Assembly: GCA_020216625.1 (NCBI GenBank)
Contig: JAIUYB010000046.1
Location: 1 to 10,091 of the forward strand
DNA: 10,091 nucleotides
Reading direction: 5' to 3'
Origin: Desulfarculus sp.
GTDB taxonomy: Bacteria > Desulfobacterota > Desulfarculia > Desulfarculales > Desulfarculaceae
Shown: positions 8,364-10,091 of the stretch, one piece after another
Layout of the letters: every line of letters begins with the position of its first letter
Position numbering within the stretch: position 1 is the stretch's first letter
The notes under the pieces: model-generated
Databases searched by the model: none
Told to the model about the DNA's origin: nothing
What the model saw: only the letters and a program-made list of their open reading frames with translations
Made by a program: the position numbers and the translations under genes

Positions 8364-9736
8364 TGGATTTCGCGGCTCCCGCCGGCGGTTGCGCGGTCCG
8401 CATGTACCGCCAGGGTCTGGGCGATTGCTTCTTGTTGGCCTTCGCCGACCTGGAGGGCGGCCAAAAGCGCCTGCTGATCGATTGCGGGGTGCTGGTTGGA
8501 ACCAAGGACGCGAGGCAGCGGATGCAGGCCGTGGTGGGCGACATCCGCCAGGCCACGGGCGGCCGCCTGGATATCCTGGTCGTCACCCACGAACACTGGG
8601 ACCACGTCTCGGGTTTTGTCCAGGCCCGCAAGGAGTTCGAGCGGCTGGAGATCGGCCAGGTCTGGCTGGCCTGGACCGAGGACGAGAACGATCCCCTGGC
8701 CCGGGAGCTGAGAGAGCGCCACCGGTCGGCGCTGCGCGCCCTGGGCCTGGCCCAGACCCGCTGGCGCAAGGCTCACCCGGAAGCGGACTCCGGCCTGAGC
8801 GCCCGGGTGGAGGCGCTGTTGGGGTTCTACGGACCCGGCCTGGCGACCCAGGGAGGCTCGCTGACCCAGGACGCCATGGACTGGGTCAAGGACCGGCATC
8901 CCCAACCAATCTACTTGAAGCCCGGTGGCGAGCCGGCGGTCATCCCCGGCCTGGAAGGCCCCCGGTTCTACGTCTTGGGCCCGCCCCTGGACCCGAAGCT
9001 GATCTATAAAGGCGATCCGGCCAAGGGCTCCGGCGAGGTCTACCTGGGCGATTTGTCCCAGGGATGGCCGGGGCTGCAATTTGGGGTGCTGGAGGCGGAG
9101 GCCGGAGCGGCCGAACCCCCGCCACCCTTCAACCCCGCCTATCGGTTTTGGGGCGACGCCCCCCACCGCATGCAGATTGAGGACCGCTACCGCTCCGAGC
9201 CCTGGCGCACCATCGACCAGGACTACCTGGACGCGGTGGGGCAACTGGCCCTGATGCTGGACAACCACACCAACAACACCAGCCTGGCCATGGCCATCGA
9301 ACTGACGCCGGGCAGAGCGGTGTTGCTTTTCCCCGGGGACGCCCAGCGCGGCAACTGGTCCTCCTGGGAGACGGTGCGCTGGACCGGGGCGGGAGCCGGG
9401 ACCACCACCCAGGACCTCCTGGGCCGCACGGTGCTCTACAAGGTGGGGCACCACGGCAGCCACAACGCCACCGCCCGGGGCCTGGGCCTGGAGCTGATGA
9501 ACCATCCCGGTTTGGCGGCCCTGATCCCGGTGGACCGCGAGACCGCCGCCCAAAAGCGTTGGCAGATGCCATATCCGCCGCTGTTTAGGCGTCTCCTGGA
9601 GCGCACCGGTGGGCGTCTGTTGCTTTCGGACCGGGGCTGGGAGGTGGACCCGGCCGCCCCGGCGGTGGCGGAGTTCGCCGCCCGCTGCCGGGAGACCGAG
9701 CTGTATTTCGAGGTGGCCTTCCCCCCGGCGACGTGA
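8360..9736 (+). CDS. Metallo-beta-lactamase-fold hydrolase, ComEC-like type
   Basis: This 458-residue MBL-fold protein has, after an N-terminal strand pair (MYRQGLGDCFLLAF; LLIDCG), the metal motif HEHWDH at residues 77-82. The later core elements are NNTS (305-308), the bridging Asp327 in LLFPGDAQ and KVGHHGSHN (His364, His365, His368). That C-terminal order matches the MBL domain of ComEC/Rec2-like proteins, but there are no ComEC membrane segments, so it is a soluble stand-alone enzyme. About 220 residues with no recognisable motif separate HEHWDH from the NNTS strand, much longer than in a typical MBL domain. MBL enzymes of this branch often act on phosphoesters or nucleic acids; the substrate here is unknown. 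Start: ATGATG gives two candidates. ATG 8360 makes a 4-base overlap with the upstream stop, while ATG 8363 sits 6 bases after GGAGG (8352-8356) and may be the better initiator. The open frame continues upstream to 8054, but that would overlap the peptidase gene by about 100 codons. Last gene of the cassette. Confidence 0.88.
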   Translation: MMDFAAPAGGCAVRMYRQGLGDCFLLAFADLEGGQKRLLIDCGVLVGTKDARQRMQAVVGDIRQATGGRLDILVVTHEHWDHVSGFVQARKEFERLEIGQVWLAWTEDENDPLARELRERHRSALRALGLAQTRWRKAHPEADSGLSARVEALLGFYGPGLATQGGSLTQDAMDWVKDRHPQPIYLKPGGEPAVIPGLEGPRFYVLGPPLDPKLIYKGDPAKGSGEVYLGDLSQGWPGLQFGVLEAEAGAAEPPPPFNPAYRFWGDAPHRMQIEDRYRSEPWRTIDQDYLDAVGQLALMLDNHTNNTSLAMAIELTPGRAVLLFPGDAQRGNWSSWETVRWTGAGAGTTTQDLLGRTVLYKVGHHGSHNATARGLGLELMNHPGLAALIPVDRETAAQKRWQMPYPPLFRRLLERTGGRLLLSDRGWEVDPAAPAVAEFAARCRETELYFEVAFPPAT

Positions 9737-9771
9737 CCTCCGGGCAAGTGGCGGAGTCGAGCTAGGACCGG

Positions 9772-9787
9772 GCCACACCAGTGTGGC
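9772..9787. terminator. Hairpin in the convergent spacer, possible bidirectional terminator
   Basis: GCCACAC and GTGTGGC form a perfect inverted repeat of 7 bp around a 2-base centre (effectively 6 bp with a 4-base loop). It can also be nested in GGGCC/GGCCC at 9770-9794. It lies 35 bases after the MBL stop and about 30 bases beyond the stop of the opposing gene, where a shared terminator would be expected. No T-tract flanks it on either strand, so intrinsic termination would be weak. Confidence 0.4.
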
Positions 9788-9815
9788 GCGGCCCGCGGGG
9801 ATGCGAGCGCCGGTA

Positions 9816-10091
9816 TCAGGCCAGCGCGGGAGTTACCTCACCCATGAGGAAAAGCAGCCAGGCCGCCTCGGCCGGTCCAGGACGGGGCGGCAGTTGGGTC
9901 AGCACCCCCAGGCCCGCGCTGGCGCGGTGGAATCCCTCCGGCTCCTGGTCGCTTACCACGGCGCTGGTCAGGCCGGCCTCGGCCCTGGCCAAGTCCCGGA
10001 GCAGGTCCCAAGGACCGGGCTGGCCAGGGAGCTGGGACCGGTCCAACACCGCCAGGTTGGGACGCCAGCGGCGGACTTGGTCCAGGGCCTC
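9816..10091 (-). CDS. Response-regulator receiver (REC) domain, C-terminal 91 residues (5' end outside window), degenerate
   Basis: The frame is open from the right edge of the window to the TGA at 9818-9816, so the gene starts outside. The visible residues follow the second half of a CheY-like receiver: EALDQVRRWRPNLAVLD, with the phospho-acceptor Asp as fragment residue 17 (10043-10041), then LPGQPGPWDLLRDLA, the strand TSAVVSD that supplies the conserved Ser/Thr (Ser47), and GVLTQLPPRP. In the last motif the near-invariant Lys before a Pro is replaced (Gln66-Leu-Pro), so phosphorylation-driven switching may be altered. The protein ends shortly after the receiver, so this is either a stand-alone receiver or the C-terminal receiver of a longer protein such as a hybrid histidine kinase; no output domain follows. 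A GTG at 10049 lies inside the domain and is not the real start. It converges on the patatin/peptidase/MBL cassette with a 79-base spacer, so shared function cannot be assumed. Confidence 0.7.
   Translation of the reverse strand, partial: EALDQVRRWRPNLAVLDRSQLPGQPGPWDLLRDLARAEAGLTSAVVSDQEPEGFHRASAGLGVLTQLPPRPGPAEAAWLLFLMGEVTPALA

Noticed and set aside
1..10091. CRISPR repeats, tRNA/rRNA genes, insertion-sequence ends, integrase or attachment sites
   Set aside because: None was seen. The only sizeable repeats are the conserved tracts shared by the two paralogous permease genes.

Overview
The window comes from a G+C-rich (about two thirds by eye) Gram-negative bacterium. The main evidence is a tripartite-pump permease pair of the MdtB/MdtC type, which requires an outer membrane. 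A proteobacterium or member of Desulfobacterota would fit the codon use and the protein flavour, but nothing here fixes the taxon. Coding density is very high. No tRNA, rRNA, CRISPR array, insertion sequence or integrase was seen.

Layout: (1) Positions 1-5064 hold two tandem RND efflux permeases on the + strand. The first is an mdtB-like gene cut by the left edge of the window, and the second is a complete mdtC-like gene. They overlap by four bases (ATGA). Together they would form the heteromeric inner-membrane part of an MdtABC-type drug/bile-salt pump; the membrane-fusion partner would be expected upstream of the window. (2) Positions 5065-5234 are a 170-base spacer with an A+T-rich island that may be a promoter, and two short hairpins. 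(3) Positions 5235-9736 hold three + strand genes packed as an operon (gaps of 24 bases and a 4-base overlap): a patatin-like phospholipase, an uncharacterised thermolysin-like (gluzincin) zinc metallopeptidase homologue, and a metallo-beta-lactamase-fold hydrolase of the ComEC-like type. All three keep their recognisable catalytic motifs and none shows a signal peptide. (4) Positions 9737-9815 are a short convergent spacer with a hairpin. (5) From 9816 to the right edge, on the - strand, lies the C-terminal part of a response-regulator receiver domain that has lost the conserved lysine.

The efflux genes are ordinary. The lipase/peptidase/MBL-hydrolase cassette is the part most likely to be an undescribed system. 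Three different hydrolases, one each for lipid ester, peptide bond and a phosphoester or other MBL substrate, are apparently co-expressed in the cytoplasm. That is compatible with a conflict (toxin or defence) or membrane-remodelling role, but the sequence alone does not show the function.
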